A DNA stretch of 64,000 nt from Portibacter marinus. Lineage in GTDB: Bacteria; Bacteroidota; Bacteroidia; Chitinophagales; Saprospiraceae. The DNA is taken from contig NZ_JAJNKB010000012.1 in assembly GCF_021533195.1 (NCBI RefSeq), positions 21,942-85,941 of the forward strand, read 5' to 3'. Under the pieces are notes generated by a model. The model had not been told where the DNA came from, ran no database searches, and saw only the letters and a list, made by a program, of their open reading frames with translations. The position numbers and the translations under genes are program-made. Positions 18,068 to 28,800 of this stretch are shown in pieces (the first letter of the stretch is position 1; each line of letters begins with the position of its first letter).

Positions 18068-20217
18068 AGAAAGTATCACGAAGAAGATTTTTAGTGAGTA
18101 CCGGAGTGGGTGGCGGTGTAGTCCTTGGAGCGATGTACTTTGGCGGTTGTGGTATTGTCAAACGCAAGATTGCAGGCTATGCGAATACTGCTGAATCACC
18201 ATACCTTGGCAATACCAAAACACCGTTAATTTGGTTCGAGGTCATGCCAAATAATCAAATTATTTTCAGTTCCTCGAAAGTAGAAATGGGACAGGGCGTT
18301 TTTACGGGTCTTGCTCAAATAGCAGCAGATGAGTTAGATGTTGAGATGGGCCAAATGGAAGTGAGGCATGCTCCTTCTCAGACAGGGAATGTAGATCGAT
18401 TCGCGACTGGAGGTAGTACTTCGATCAATAGTCTTTGGACACCTTTAAGAGAGTTGGCAGCTACGATGCGGGAAATGATCAAAAACCATGGTGCTGAGTT
18501 GATGAATGTTTCTGTTGACAAGCTCAGCACAAACAAAGGTATCGTTTCTGGGGAAAACCAGTCGATGACATATGGTGATATAGCTTCCAAAGTTTCTGAA
18601 TGGAAAGTTCCTTCCACACCCTCTTTGCGTAATATTGATCAATACAAACACATCGGGAAACCCATTGTACGGGTAGATCTCGAAGATAAAGTAAAAGGAG
18701 CCCACATCTTTGGGATGGATGCGGTGATGCCTGACATGCTTTTTGGTTCTGTCGTCAGATCTGAAAGGGTAGGGGCCAAGTATGTGGATGCAGACATCAG
18801 TGAGGCTGAGAAAATGCCAGGGGTCGTAAAAATTGTGAAAGAACCGGATTTTGTTGGGGTTATAGCCACCTCATACAATGCTGCAAACAATGCCAAGCAT
18901 AAAATTAAGGCTCAGTGGGATGTGGACAAAGTCTGGCAATCCAGCGAGATTGAATCCATGATAGAAGTGGGCAAGGGCAAACCTGTGGTGATTCAGAAAA
19001 ATGGTCAGCCCAATAGATTTCTTGGAGAACAAGATGAATTTATTTCGAGCGAATACAGAAGCCCGATCGGAGCTCATGCACAATTAGAGCCCAATGGTGC
19101 GGTAGCTCACGTAAAAGATGGCAAAGCCACCATCATGATGTCTACACAGGTCATCAAATTAACAGCGGGCGAAGTGGCAGATCGACTAGGTATCAAAGAA
19201 AAAAACGTCAATATAATTCCCACTTTTCTAGGAGGAGGTTTTGGTAGGAGGCTTCATACCCCCAATGCCATGGAGGCAGCCGTGATGTCCAGAGCAGTTG
19301 GTCGACCGGTCAAATGTTTTTTTACCAGGCAGGAAGAGTTTCAGAATGATTATTTCCGACCACCGACACATCATATTTTAAAAGCTAAACTTTCGGCAGA
19401 GGGTATAATTGAAGCATTAGAACACAATGTGTCGAGTGGTGATGTAATGTATGGTTCTCCCCTTGTACCTAATTTTGCACAACCACTGATTGGATCAGAC
19501 ATCGGTGCATGGAGGGGTGGAATGGTGCAGTATGGCGCAATTCCTAATTATCAAGCCATTTCCTGGCGGGTTAAATTGCCATTTGCAACAAGTTGGTGGA
19601 GATCTCTAGGGCTTTTAGCCAACACTTTTGCGATCGAGAGTTTTATGGATGAGCTGGCTATTTTAGCCAATGCTAATCCTGCTGATTTTCGATTAAGGCA
19701 TATTCAGAAAGATAAGGCAGGAGATCGGCTAAAGAAGGTAATTGAGGCAGCCGTGGAGAAGTCAGGATATAGAGATGAGTTGCTATCCAATGGCAGAGCC
19801 ATGGGAATTGCTGCTTCTACGGATGTCAATACACCTGTATGTCATGTAGCAGAAGTCAGTGTAGAAAATGAGCAGATCAAAGTACATAAAGTGACATGTG
19901 CGATTGATGTGGGATTGGCTATCAACCCCGATCAAATCAGAGCTCAATGTGAAGGAAGCATAGTCATGGGAATAAGCGCAGCCATGTATGAGGAGATGAA
20001 GGTAGTCGACAGTGTTTTAAGACCTACCATTTATGGACCATACAAAATGGCTTTGATGAAAGATGCGCCCAAAGAAATAGAGGTAGTAATTCTCGAAAAT
20101 GATGAGGAGCCAGGTGGAGTAGGAGAGCCTCCTCTAGGTCCTATAGGAGCGGCGATCGCCAACGCTGCTTTTCGGATCACTGGAAAAAGAAACCGAACGA
20201 TGCCATTACAAACGTAG
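18064..20217 (+). CDS. Molybdopterin-binding subunit of a periplasmic molybdenum hydroxylase (Tat-exported)
   Basis: A 717-residue large subunit. The N-terminus carries a twin-arginine signal ([19 protein letters not shown], residues 5-23), so the folded cofactor-loaded enzyme crosses the inner membrane by Tat. The two large-subunit domains are present: substrate and cofactor loops [32 protein letters not shown], and the catalytic Glu in [14 protein letters not shown] near residue 690. It resembles IorB-type isoquinoline 1-oxidoreductase/aldehyde dehydrogenase subunits that lack a FAD subunit and donate to cytochrome c, in agreement with the cytochrome gene upstream. A molybdate/tungstate transporter lies 15 kb away. 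No specific substrate can be assigned. Confidence 0.92.
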   Translation: MKKVSRRRFLVSTGVGGGVVLGAMYFGGCGIVKRKIAGYANTAESPYLGNTKTPLIWFEVMPNNQIIFSSSKVEMGQGVFTGLAQIAADELDVEMGQMEVRHAPSQTGNVDRFATGGSTSINSLWTPLRELAATMREMIKNHGAELMNVSVDKLSTNKGIVSGENQSMTYGDIASKVSEWKVPSTPSLRNIDQYKHIGKPIVRVDLEDKVKGAHIFGMDAVMPDMLFGSVVRSERVGAKYVDADISEAEKMPGVVKIVKEPDFVGVIATSYNAANNAKHKIKAQWDVDKVWQSSEIESMIEVGKGKPVVIQKNGQPNRFLGEQDEFISSEYRSPIGAHAQLEPNGAVAHVKDGKATIMMSTQVIKLTAGEVADRLGIKEKNVNIIPTFLGGGFGRRLHTPNAMEAAVMSRAVGRPVKCFFTRQEEFQNDYFRPPTHHILKAKLSAEGIIEALEHNVSSGDVMYGSPLVPNFAQPLIGSDIGAWRGGMVQYGAIPNYQAISWRVKLPFATSWWRSLGLLANTFAIESFMDELAILANANPADFRLRHIQKDKAGDRLKKVIEAAVEKSGYRDELLSNGRAMGIAASTDVNTPVCHVAEVSVENEQIKVHKVTCAIDVGLAINPDQIRAQCEGSIVMGISAAMYEEMKVVDSVLRPTIYGPYKMALMKDAPKEIEVVILENDEEPGGVGEPPLGPIGAAIANAAFRITGKRNRTMPLQT

Positions 20218-20234
20218 ATAAATAAAGAATTTAG

Positions 20235-21416
20235 ATGAATAAAATATATCAATTGACAGTCCTTTTTATTGCGGTATGTATCACCCTTAGTTGTGAAGAT
20301 AATATGGTCGAAACGCCTGAGGATAAACCCATACTGACTATATCAAATAGTGAAGGCTTTGAGAATACGAGTAATCCTAATCTTATTTTCGAGATTACCA
20401 TCAGTGAGGCACTAAATGAAGATCTAGAAATTCCAATCACCGTTGAAGGCCTTACAGCGGAACCAGGTGTGGATTTTAAGCCATCTGATGAAAATGCTTT
20501 GACTTTGCCAGCTGGGCAATTAAAAGTAGAGGCAAGGGTGGAAATTATAAATGATCAGTTAAGGGAGGTAGATGAAAAGTTAAAGGTCATAGTAGGTGAT
20601 ATGGAGGCAGTGGAAATTCAGAATGACGTTGCTATAGGTATTATTAAAGATGGTGATGAAGCCGAAGTATCCGATCCCACTGGATATCAAACTGATCGTA
20701 TGCTTTATGGGTATGACCTAGTTTGGGAAGAAGACTTTACTGGTAGTACACTGAATGAAGAGTTCTTCAATTACGAACTGGGAGATAATGGTTGGGGCAA
20801 CAATGAATTGCAAAACTACACCAATGACCAGGAAAACGCATTCGTTGAAAATTCTAATTTAACCATAAGAGCAAAGGATCTTGGAGGTAAATACACATCT
20901 GCCAGACTTACAACGCAGGATAAAAAGGAATTTAAATTTGGAAGAATAGACGTCAGAGCAAAGTTGCCCAAGGGACAAGGTATATGGCCTGCGATCTGGA
21001 TGCTTGGTGAAAATATAGATGAGGTGAGTTGGCCGGCATGTGGTGAGATAGACATTATGGAGTTAGTAGGACACCAACCGAAAACGGTTCATGGAACAGC
21101 GCATTGGGGTTTAAGAGGGGAAGCCAGTACTTACAAAACATCTTCTAAATCAATTGCAGATAATTTTGCTGACGCCTATCATGTCTTCAGTATTGTGTGG
21201 GAGTTTAATCAAATTACCTGGTATCTTGATGAAGAAAAGTTTCACAGCATAGATGCGAGTCAAACACAGGGTAAGCCATATCCATTTAACAATGAGTTTT
21301 TCTTCATTTTAAATATTGCAGTTGGAGGAAATTGGCCGGGTTCACCGGATGAAACGACTGAATTTCCGCAAGAAATGAATATTGATTATATCAGGGTTTT
21401 TCAAGAGATAGAATAA
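20235..21416 (+). CDS. GH16 family glucan hydrolase lipoprotein (laminarinase-like)
   Basis: The protein has 393 residues. A lipoprotein signal ends in Leu-Ser-Cys20. Residues 35-145 form a Calx-beta-like domain (ILTISNSEGFENTSNPNL... GVDFKP). The GH16 catalytic domain follows, with WGNNELQNYT and the active-site motif GEIDIME: Glu271 nucleophile, Asp273, Glu276 acid/base. GH16 enzymes with this NELQ signature cleave beta-1,3- or mixed-linkage glucans such as laminarin. The gene lies 17 bases after the molybdenum hydroxylase gene and could be read from the same promoter, although a functional link is not obvious. It is outside the sulfatase locus at 37-51 kb. Confidence 0.93.
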   Translation: MNKIYQLTVLFIAVCITLSCEDNMVETPEDKPILTISNSEGFENTSNPNLIFEITISEALNEDLEIPITVEGLTAEPGVDFKPSDENALTLPAGQLKVEARVEIINDQLREVDEKLKVIVGDMEAVEIQNDVAIGIIKDGDEAEVSDPTGYQTDRMLYGYDLVWEEDFTGSTLNEEFFNYELGDNGWGNNELQNYTNDQENAFVENSNLTIRAKDLGGKYTSARLTTQDKKEFKFGRIDVRAKLPKGQGIWPAIWMLGENIDEVSWPACGEIDIMELVGHQPKTVHGTAHWGLRGEASTYKTSSKSIADNFADAYHVFSIVWEFNQITWYLDEEKFHSIDASQTQGKPYPFNNEFFFILNIAVGGNWPGSPDETTEFPQEMNIDYIRVFQEIE

Positions 21417-21452
21417 GGTAAACTGATTCAGGATGTTGACTTGAAAAGAACT

Positions 21453-21662
21453 TTAATTATTGTCTTCAATGATGTTTTTGACCCTGCCTACTTCTTTAGT
21501 ATCCAGCATGACTTTAATGCCATGCGGATGATAAGAGGACTTGGTCAAAATTCTTTGAACAAAGCCTTCAGTTAGTTCGCCGCTTCTCTGGTGCTGTTTC
21601 TGAACAATCTCGACCAGGCTGCCCTTTTTTATGTTTTCTCTATGTGTTCCAGCATCTGACAT
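21453..21662 (-). CDS. YwbE family protein
   Basis: The 69-residue protein (NIKKGSLVEIVQKQHQRSGELTEGFVQRILTKSSYHPHGIKVML) matches the YwbE/DUF2196 family, small beta-rich proteins of unknown function. I chose ATG at 21660-21662 because the longer frame overlaps the upstream cupin gene; there is then 1 base between the two genes, which are surely cotranscribed. Confidence 0.85.
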   Translation of the reverse strand: MSDAGTHRENIKKGSLVEIVQKQHQRSGELTEGFVQRILTKSSYHPHGIKVMLDTKEVGRVKNIIEDNN

Positions 21663-21663
21663 T

Positions 21664-22152
21664 CTACCTCCGTTTAAAGTCATCTTGTAAGCGTACAATA
21701 TCGTCTTCATCTGATGGATTTTCAGGATCGGTATGTTGCCAAATTTCTGCTACTTTGCCCCAATCGTTTAATCCTACCAACCGATGGCGCTCTCCTTGCT
21801 GTAAAGTAATGACATCACCTTCTTCGTAGGTTTCAATATCTCCTTCTATGTCATTGTCACTTCTGACAATACCCACTGTACCTTCTATCACCCTCCATAC
21901 TTCTGATCTTCGGTAATGATATTGCCAGGAAAGTCTTTTTTTAGGTTCCACAATTAAAATCTTGGGACTGACTTTTTTATTTTTTGTCAATTCATCTACT
22001 TCAAATTCAGGGAAATATTCCTTAATAAATTGTTCCGTATTGGATTCATCGATGACAAAGAAACCACCCCATGGACGTGAAATGTCATAGCGCTCCAGAC
22101 CATAACCCTTCTCCAGCAGCTCTTCTCTAGTAGACTCAAAAATATTACTCAT
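21664..22152 (-). CDS. Cupin domain protein, mannose-6-phosphate isomerase type II-like
   Basis: A 162-residue single cupin. The double-stranded beta-helix motifs are visible: RLSWQYHYRRSEVWRVIEGTVGIV near residues 74-98 (metal ligands in the HYRRSE region) and VITLQQGERHRLVGL near 114-128. The N-terminus ERYDISRPWGGFFVI is shared by phosphomannose isomerase type 2 C-domains and by Bacteroidota proteins often labelled phosphoheptose isomerase. It is a cytoplasmic sugar-phosphate isomerase or a sugar-binding relative. YwbE follows immediately. Confidence 0.75.
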   Translation of the reverse strand: MSNIFESTREELLEKGYGLERYDISRPWGGFFVIDESNTEQFIKEYFPEFEVDELTKNKKVSPKILIVEPKKRLSWQYHYRRSEVWRVIEGTVGIVRSDNDIEGDIETYEEGDVITLQQGERHRLVGLNDWGKVAEIWQHTDPENPSDEDDIVRLQDDFKRR

Positions 22153-22273
22153 TTGCCTTTATTTGTCCACAAAATATTGTAAAACTTTAGAATATGAAAC
22201 TATTTTAAGTGGATGAGCCACCGTAGATATGAAAATCAAAGTTAGTAATCAGTCGCAAGTCGAATATATATTA

Positions 22274-22651
22274 TCAAGTACCAGCTTTAAACTCAATTTT
22301 TCTGACGACTGCTTTTGAACCTGATTTGATGACTAAAAAATAAATTCCGAATGTCGCATGTTCAGGGAATTCAAAGTCATAAGATTTTACACCTGCATCT
22401 ACCATCTGGTTTTTTAGTAAATGCTTCACCGGATCACCTGATGTATTAATCACATACATTTCCATGGGTGCAGATTTCGGAAGTAAAAACTCCAATTGAA
22501 AATTGCGGTCTGTAGGATTGGGATAAATCGTAAAAGTAAGATTGGCTAAAGAAATCTCGGAATGTGTAGCCGTGCTGGTGTAAGTAGTTTGACCATTGCC
22601 ATAAAAAGAAAATGTCAAGAGGAATAAGGTGCTTAGCATTAATTGTTTCAT
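22274..22651 (-). CDS. Small exported protein consisting mainly of a T9SS sorting domain
   Basis: The 125-residue protein has a signal peptide (MKQLMLSTLFLLTFSFYGNGQ), about 18 residues of linker, then a T9SS type A sorting domain from about residue 40 (FTIYPNPTDRNFQLEFLLP ... GVKSYDFEFPEHATFGIYFLVIKSGSKAVVRKIEF). There is almost no cargo before the sorting domain, so it is either a very small surface protein or what remains after loss of a cargo domain. Monocistronic. Confidence 0.75.
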   Translation of the reverse strand: MKQLMLSTLFLLTFSFYGNGQTTYTSTATHSEISLANLTFTIYPNPTDRNFQLEFLLPKSAPMEMYVINTSGDPVKHLLKNQMVDAGVKSYDFEFPEHATFGIYFLVIKSGSKAVVRKIEFKAGT

Positions 22652-22741
22652 AAAATCCTTTTGTTATTAAAATTACATATTACAAATAATCATAATTCGT
22701 GCCAGACTTGAACTTAATAGATAATGTTTAGTTTAGTTAGT

Positions 22742-23659
22742 ATGAGCGCATTTTCAATCATTAACATGCCTTCGCAAAAAGGGAAGGTTGCAATAGTAAC
22801 CGGTGGAAACGCCGGTATTGGTTACGAAACAGTGAAAGGTCTGCTGGCCAAGGAGTCTCACGTCATTATGGCCAGCCGAAATCCTGATAAAGCCAATGAA
22901 GCTAAAAACGCCTTACTATCTGAAATACCCAGATCTTCACTTGAGTTCATTCAACTTGATCTGGCCAAAAAATCCAGTATCGAGGCGTTCGTAAGTGAAT
23001 TTGAGTCAAAACATGACCGCCTTGATTTGCTCATTAACAATGCAGGGATCATGATGCCACCTTATGGGGAGACAGATTTTGGATATGAACGTCAATGGGG
23101 CGTCAATTATCTAGCTCACTTTTATCTCACAGGGTTATTATTTCCGATTTTAAAGAAAACTGAAGAAGCCAGGATCGTTACTTTGAGTAGCCTGGCCCAT
23201 CAGAATGGAAAGATTTATTTTGATGATGTGAACAGAAAGGATAACTATGATAGAAATGAAGCTTACAGACAGAGCAAAGTGGCTTGTCTGATTTTTGCGT
23301 ACGAGTTGAATAGGAGACTAGATCAAAATGGCATGTCTCAAAAGTCACTAGGAGCGCATCCAGGAGTGGCCATTACTAATTTATTAGATGATGGACCGTG
23401 GTACATAAAAGCATTAGCGCCTTTCTTTAAATGGATGCTTCACTCTGTTGAAGATGCTGCAAAACCTACATTGATGGCAGCTCTAGATCCTGCCTTGACC
23501 GGTGGTGAATATATTGGACCAACAGGTAAAAGAGGAATGAAAGGCGAACCTGGCAAAGTAGATTCGAATGATTTGTCTAAAGATCCTGATGTCGGCGATC
23601 GATTATGGAAACTTTCTGAACAGCAAATTGATTTTAAATTTGAGGTTAGTCCAACTTAA
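22742..23659 (+). CDS. SDR family oxidoreductase
   Basis: A short-chain dehydrogenase of about 305 residues. The NAD(P)-binding motif is TGGNAGIG near residue 21, LINNAGIM follows, and the catalytic set is the Ser in LSSLAH plus YRQSK. The layout resembles retinol dehydrogenase/WW-domain oxidoreductase-like SDRs that act on lipophilic alcohols. I chose ATG 22742 of the frame open from 22724; ATG 22766 (MPSQKGKVAIVTGG) is also possible. The 3' end overlaps the convergent S9 peptidase gene by 14 bases. Confidence 0.88.
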   Translation: MSAFSIINMPSQKGKVAIVTGGNAGIGYETVKGLLAKESHVIMASRNPDKANEAKNALLSEIPRSSLEFIQLDLAKKSSIEAFVSEFESKHDRLDLLINNAGIMMPPYGETDFGYERQWGVNYLAHFYLTGLLFPILKKTEEARIVTLSSLAHQNGKIYFDDVNRKDNYDRNEAYRQSKVACLIFAYELNRRLDQNGMSQKSLGAHPGVAITNLLDDGPWYIKALAPFFKWMLHSVEDAAKPTLMAALDPALTGGEYIGPTGKRGMKGEPGKVDSNDLSKDPDVGDRLWKLSEQQIDFKFEVSPT

Positions 23660-25883
23660 AATCCCATATAGGCTCTGCTTCTAATAGGTGTTCCACGAAG
23701 TAATTCCATCTTTTTTTGGTAAAATAATCCCTGTGCTTGCCCTGGTAACCATGTCGCTGGCTTGGAAAAATGAGCATATCAAACTCCTTATCAGCCTTCA
23801 CCAATGCTTCGGCCAGTTTATAAGTTGCTGAAACATTCACGTTGTCATCCATATTTCCATGGACGAGAAGCAGTTTACCTTTTAAATTTGATGCCATGGT
23901 AATGTTACTGACTTCATGATAAGTCGAGTCAACCGGCCATCCCATATACATTTCAGGCCACCATGCTTTTTCCATTCTAAAATCATGATCTGCAGAGCTG
24001 GACACAGCAACTTTGTAGAAGTCCGGAAAGGCCATCATGGCATGTCCTGCATCGTAACCTCCCGCCGAATGGCCAAAAATTCCAACTTTGTCTGTATCAA
24101 TCCATCTATATTTGGTACCAAGATGCTTAATGGCCAGAACGTGATCTTCCAGATTGTTGCCCATATTTTTATAGGAATGATTGGCAAACTCTTTTGACCG
24201 GCCAATAGTCCCGAGACCGTCCACCATCATAACTATAAAGCCAAGTTCTGCAAGAGCCTGATTATTTAAAGCACGATCGAAAGATTTAGGAAATACTTGT
24301 GTGTGTGGGCCTGTATAGCTATGATCGATAATCGGATATGTCTTATCCGGATCAAAATGGGTCGGTCTCCAAATTGCACCATAGATGGTTGTTTTTTTAT
24401 CCTTTCCGATCAGACTGAATTCCATAGGAGCAGTCCATCCTTTTGACTTTAAATCGTCGACATCAGCTTCAGTCAATTCTGCCTTCACCTCACCGCTGTC
24501 CGCTTTTCTAATCACTGTTTTAGTTGGGATGGCAACGGTGGAATAATTGTCAGAAAAGTGTAGACCATCCGGAGCGAAATCGATTTGATGATGAAGCTTT
24601 TCGGGTGTGAGAAGTATCAATTCACCACTAAATAAAACTTTATACAACTGCTGGTGGTAAGGATTCATTTCCGGATCCTTCCCGGAAGCGAGGATGTAAA
24701 AGGCTTTCTGATCTTCATCAAGATGAACAATATCATTGATCACGAATTCCCCTTGGGTTAAAGATGTGATGGTGTTATCTCCTAAATCGTAGTAATACAT
24801 TTGTCTCCACCCGCTCCTTTGGGAAAGGAAAGCTATTTTCCCTTCGTTTTCCAAATAACGGAACTCAAAATCATCAATGTTGGTAGGGCTTGTCTCCTTA
24901 AATAGTTCTTCTACCTGCGCTTTATTTAAATCAATTTTCGCGATGCTAATCTCCTGAAATCCTCTTTTTCTGTCTGTTGCTATAACTACTCCACTTTGCT
25001 CCGTCCATTCAGTACCCATGGAATTGATATGTGTTCGTGCAGGTAGCTTGAGATTAACTTCTTTTTTTGTTTCTACATCATAGAATTTTGCGGTGACCAT
25101 GACCATATTGGTATCTCCTGGAGAGCCCCTATAGTAAGCATATAGGTCTGGACGGAATTTATCATCCTGACTATAGTCCAGCATGTACATTTTATCTGCA
25201 TTCCTCAAATCGACAAGATTGGTCCTGATAAATTTGGAGTCAGGAGACCAATCTACCCAAAAGCGTTCCGGTCGCTGTCCATCTTCCCCTTCCATCTTAT
25301 CAAACCAGCCATAGTAAGTTCCATACTCATAATCTTTAAAGCCGTCAGAGGATAATGGATATGATGTGGAATCAGTGGTAGATCTGATGTATAGATTGAA
25401 GTCTTTTACAAATGCCATCCATTGACCATCCGGAGAAATGGATTGCATTTCAGGTACTTGCTTTTCATTTTCTATTTTACTGGCGGATAAATCGTAGTTT
25501 TCAAGAGACAAAACGAAGGAAGAGTCAGCATGTCGAAAGTACAATGAATCTTCCTTCATCTTGATTTCTGAGATTTCTATTGATCCAGCATTGTCAATTT
25601 GCAGCAAAGCAGCAAGTCGATCATGATCAAATAGTTTCGATATCTCATAACTTTTCAAATCCACCTTATGGTACCATTGGCCTGCCTCATCATATTCTTT
25701 AAAGATTGCAGCTGACTGATCTTTCTGCCAGTTTACATCAGTATAAAGATTGAAAGCAGTTTTATTGTGATAATGGTCTCGCATAAAGCTTACTGCCCTG
25801 TCATAGTCTTCATATGTCAATGACTGATTGTAGCTGATGGTAGCTATTAATGCAAACAGAGAACAGAACAAACCTTTCTTCAT
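23646..25883 (-). CDS. DPP IV-like S9 family peptidase, exported
   Basis: The 745-residue protein has a signal peptide, a DPP IV N-terminal propeller (SPDGQWMAFVKDFNLYIRS, DWSPDSKFIRTNLVDLR) and a prolyl oligopeptidase domain. The catalytic triad is the Ser in GHSAGGYDAG near residue 604, Asp in GNMDDNV near 677 and His in QRHGYQ near 712. Such enzymes remove N-terminal dipeptides, often after Pro, in the periplasm. It lies 3 bases downstream of a tricorn-like protease gene; the pair forms a peptide-degradation operon. Confidence 0.93.
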   Translation of the reverse strand: MKKGLFCSLFALIATISYNQSLTYEDYDRAVSFMRDHYHNKTAFNLYTDVNWQKDQSAAIFKEYDEAGQWYHKVDLKSYEISKLFDHDRLAALLQIDNAGSIEISEIKMKEDSLYFRHADSSFVLSLENYDLSASKIENEKQVPEMQSISPDGQWMAFVKDFNLYIRSTTDSTSYPLSSDGFKDYEYGTYYGWFDKMEGEDGQRPERFWVDWSPDSKFIRTNLVDLRNADKMYMLDYSQDDKFRPDLYAYYRGSPGDTNMVMVTAKFYDVETKKEVNLKLPARTHINSMGTEWTEQSGVVIATDRKRGFQEISIAKIDLNKAQVEELFKETSPTNIDDFEFRYLENEGKIAFLSQRSGWRQMYYYDLGDNTITSLTQGEFVINDIVHLDEDQKAFYILASGKDPEMNPYHQQLYKVLFSGELILLTPEKLHHQIDFAPDGLHFSDNYSTVAIPTKTVIRKADSGEVKAELTEADVDDLKSKGWTAPMEFSLIGKDKKTTIYGAIWRPTHFDPDKTYPIIDHSYTGPHTQVFPKSFDRALNNQALAELGFIVMMVDGLGTIGRSKEFANHSYKNMGNNLEDHVLAIKHLGTKYRWIDTDKVGIFGHSAGGYDAGHAMMAFPDFYKVAVSSSADHDFRMEKAWWPEMYMGWPVDSTYHEVSNITMASNLKGKLLLVHGNMDDNVNVSATYKLAEALVKADKEFDMLIFPSQRHGYQGKHRDYFTKKRWNYFVEHLLEAEPIWDFKLD

Positions 25884-25886
25884 TTT

Positions 25887-28800
25887 TTACTCATTTAAGT
25901 CTTGAAGCATGACTTCGATGGCTTTTTCTAACTGTTGATCTCTTCCTTGATCTATCACGCCCGGCATGTTTTTCACTAGCACATCGGGCTCGGTTTGTAG
26001 ATTTTCCATCCATGTTCCGTCAATGTCCTTAGCAGATATTGGAACAACACCCCAAACGGACCCATCGGGAAGTCTTTCCCATCCTGCGAAGCTACAGGTT
26101 CCAGGCGTCGGCATACCTACAGTTTTGCCGATGTTTAAGTCAGAGTAACCCTCAGCGAAACAGTGACCATCACTGTACTGAGCCTCATTGATCAGGGCGA
26201 GAGTTGGTTTCGTCCACCGTGAAGTGGGCTCTCCTCCCACTACCTTCGCCTCAGTAGCGTAGGTAATAAATGGTACACCTGTAAAGAACATGGCTAAGTC
26301 CGCAACAAGGTCACCGCCGCCATTGAATCTGGTATCTATGATCACGCCTTCTTTTTCAAAATACTTTCCCATCATATCCTCATACATACTTCGGTATGGC
26401 TCATCGCTCATGCCAGGAATATGAACATATCCTAATCGACCGTTACTTTTTTCTTTGACTTCCTCCTCGTTTATTTTCACCCATCTTGAATAGAGCAGAC
26501 GGCGTTCTTCAGAAAGGCTAATAGGTTTTACAGTAATCAATTCGCGTTTTTGATCATTAGGATTTACCACTTCCAAAAGGGTAAATTTACCGGCTTTACG
26601 ATTTAGGTATTCTGCCACATCGCGATCAGGACTGATCGTCACGCCATCTATTTTCTCTATGACCATGCCCGGCTCGACATCGATATCCGATTTATCCAGT
26701 GGTCCTCCTTCGATCACTTCTTCTATCCGTATGCCGTCGCCCTGGTGGTCGTAATCCATAAAAATACCCAATGATGCCGTCTCATCTTCATTCTCTACGT
26801 TCATGCCCCTGTATCGCGCACCAGCATGTGAAACATTGAGTTCCCCGATCATTTCACTGACCATCTCCGTAAATTCAAATGAATTGCCAATAGATGAAAG
26901 GAAAGGTTCGTATTCCTTTCTCATTTGATCCCAATCGATACCATGAAAATCAGGATGATAGAATATGGCATTGGTCCTTAACCAGATATGATCAAACATA
27001 GCTTCTCTTTCTGCATCAGCATCATACTCCATTTCACCATTGATCTTAACCGCGTCTTTTTTGCTCTTCTCTGGGTCAATTTTTGAAATTTTTCCGCCAC
27101 TTAAAAGGAATAGGTTTTTCATTTCCTTATCCCATGTTAAACTGCCACCATTCGCGTCCAGCTTTAGAGCCATCTTGGTTTCTTTTGTTCTGAGATTGGT
27201 GCTCCACAAATTGGTCTTACCTTCAAATCTCGACAGATAATATAAGGTCTCTCCGTCTTTCGAAAGAACGGCATCACTTAGAAGTGAAGAGTGGATGGTC
27301 AGTCGATCGGTCCAATCTTCCATTTCGTCCCATTCAAAGGTTAAGGTAGAATCTTTCTTTTCTTCCTTTTTTTCATCCTTGTCTGTATCCTTATCTATCT
27401 CCTTCTTCTCTGCTTCCTCTTTCTTCTTTTTCTCCTTTTCTTTTTCCTCCTTGATGGCTTTTTGCAACTTGTATTCTTCTTCGCTCAGATTGTGTTTATC
27501 CCATGCATCTTGAGTGAAGAACATGGCATAGACGTCAGATTCTGTCCTGCCACTGGTAGCGTATGATTTTAATCCATTTCTGTTACTAAACCAAAGCATT
27601 TGTTTGCCACCATTGACCCAAATGGGACTGTAATCCCTATAACCACTTTTTGTTAAATTTTCCCTTTTTGATCCATCCGCTGCCAACAAGAGAATATCGC
27701 TGTTGCTCAACGTTTTATCCCAATCTACCAAAAGCCACTTGCTGTCCGGGCTCCAGCGAAAATACTTATCACCATCTCTCATGTGAAACAAATCTTCAGG
27801 TGTCAATAACGTGACTTCTGTACCGGTTGAGTCATCTTTAACTTTCAGCGTTCTCCTTCCTTCTATATACGCCAGCTTTTTGCCATCAGGTGAGTAGCGA
27901 GGCATGTAATTATCTTGATCGTTTGAAATGACCACAGTTTCTTCCAGTAGGGTAGAAGCAAAAAAGAAGGGTTCTTCCTCTCTAGCTTTGGTGGTCTGAT
28001 AGATGCTCCATTTGCCATCTCTCTCAGAACTATACAATACGGACTTGCCTTCAGGTCCCCACGTTATAAATCGTTCTGCTTCCGGTGTGTTGGTTAATCT
28101 TTTGGTGAAAGATTCTTCTACAGAAGTTACAAAAACTTCACCTCTTGAAATGAATGCAATCTCTTTGCCATTAGGGGAAATGGCCATTTCCTGTACGTCT
28201 CCATTGATAGAAATGTACTTATCAATGTTTATGCTTCCTTGTGTCTTTATGTCAATGTTTACTTTAGCGGGTGATTCACCATCTTTCATTGTATATATCT
28301 CTCCATGGTGACCGAATGCCAATAAACCATCCCCACGGCTTAGAAATCTTGCAGGGTGCAACTCAAAATTAGTCAGTTGTTCCGATTGAGCCGGGTCGTC
28401 AAGGTTAAGCCGATGAACATTAAATACACCACTCTTTTCGCTCAAATAGTATAGTGATTTTTCATCCTGGCTTAAGATAGGCTGCCTGTCTTCTCCTATA
28501 AAATCAGTGATTTTAGAATGCGTGCCTGATGCCACATCGTAAGACCAAATATCTCTGGTGATGGCAGAAACATGATGCTTTCGCCAGGGGTTTTCTCCTC
28601 CTTTTTTATCATGATAATAATACATAGTGCCGTTGGAATTGATTTCTAGATCTTCGGCAGGAAAGGTGAAAACCTGATCTACTCGTCCACCTTCAACAGG
28701 TACACTGTATAATTCGGATTGAGACCCATGTGGAAATTGGCGATGACTGGCCAGATCCTGCCTGATGCCTCCGAACATAATATTTTTATCATCAGGCGTG

